Origin: Bacteroidales bacterium UBA5621
Lineage (GTDB): Bacteria > Bacteroidota > Bacteroidia > Bacteroidales > VadinHA17
Reading direction: 5' to 3'
Length of the DNA: 6,575 nt
Assembly: GCA_002424525.1 (NCBI GenBank)
Contig: DIKJ01000144.1
Location: 1 to 6,575 of the forward strand
The notes beneath the pieces were generated by a model. It was not told where the DNA came from. It did no database searches and saw only the letters and a list, made by a program, of their open reading frames with translations. Of the stretch, positions 6,313 through 6,575 are shown in pieces (within the stretch, counting starts at the first letter, position 1; each line of letters begins with the position of its first letter). The position numbers were made by a program, and so were the translations under genes.

Positions 6313-6575
6313 TTATGCAATTCCTTCTAATGCAGGCTGAAGTTTTCTCCGGGTACTGGCACCAGGCCCGATTAATTTTGTATTTCCTCCTTGCTCCAGA
6401 AGTATATCTACTGGCCTGTTACTGACCCATGAACCACCTGTGAAGTCCGGAATATCAATAGAATTTGACCGGTTAGCAACCGACCATTGGCTCAAAGGAC
6501 CAATAGCGCTCCAAAGTGCAGCATCATAAACATCCTGATCCAGCGGCAATCCATTTCTCAGACAGTCTATCAAAC
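6313..6575 (-). CDS. Gfo/Idh/MocA-family (GH109-like) oxidoreductase, C-terminal end (cut by window edge)
   Basis: The last 87 residues of a gene that enters from outside the window and ends with TAA at 6315-6313. The segment [20 protein letters not shown] followed by [19 protein letters not shown] and then GGSW matches the C-terminus of Bacteroidota Gfo/Idh/MocA oxidoreductases related to the NAD-dependent glycosidases of GH109. In these the final part completes the substrate domain and the tail after the GxW motif is short and variable. The NAD-binding Rossmann fold and catalytic residues are outside the window, so enzyme activity, signal peptide and cofactor cannot be judged. It lies 84 bases upstream of the GH3 gene in the same direction, and the two may act on the same glycan. 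The family is fairly clear; calling it a glycosidase rather than a sugar dehydrogenase would be a guess. Confidence 0.8.
   Translation of the reverse strand, partial: LIDCLRNGLPLDQDVYDAALWSAIGPLSQWSVANRSNSIDIPDFTGGSWVSNRPVDILLEQGGNTKLIGPGASTRRKLQPALEGIA

Overview
The window looks like Bacteroidota chromosome, probably a polysaccharide-degrading member. It encodes a secreted GH3 enzyme with an inserted PA14 domain and a Gfo/Idh/MocA-type oxidoreductase. It also has A/T-rich leaders without clear Shine-Dalgarno sequences and faint TTTG / TAnnTTTG-like promoter candidates. No signature gene fixes the genus. All six recognisable genes lie on the minus strand, so transcription runs from high to low coordinates. 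No RNA genes, IS elements, CRISPR arrays or tandem repeats were seen.

In transcription order the layout is as follows. (1) 6575-6313 is the C-terminal end of a Gfo/Idh/MocA (GH109-like) oxidoreductase, cut by the window edge. (2) 6228-3577 is a complete 883-residue exported GH3 beta-glycosidase, most like beta-xylosidases. (3) 3513-2893 is a DmeF-like cation diffusion facilitator that ends right after the sixth membrane helix, without the usual cytoplasmic domain. (4) 2892-2673 is a 220-base stretch with no recognisable gene, possibly holding gene debris and a promoter. (5) 2672-1638 is a xylose-isomerase-like TIM barrel. (6) 1609-404 is an unusually long PfkB-family sugar kinase. (7) 407-1 is the N-terminal third of a mannitol-1-phosphate 5-dehydrogenase-like enzyme, cut by the window edge.

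Genes 5 to 7 are tightly packed (27-28 bases, then a 4-base ATGA overlap) and look like one operon for a sugar or polyol: aldose/ketose isomerisation, phosphorylation, then NAD-linked polyol-phosphate/ketose-phosphate interconversion. The GH3 enzyme upstream could supply the sugar, for example xylose, but the link is only by proximity. The most interesting point is that the isomerase keeps almost the whole xylose isomerase active site but has histidine (His238) where the family has a metal-1 aspartate, plus changes in the substrate pocket. Together with a kinase and an MtlD-like dehydrogenase, this suggests a pathway that is not ordinary xylose catabolism. The metal transporter truncated next to an unassignable region suggests a past rearrangement at about 2900.
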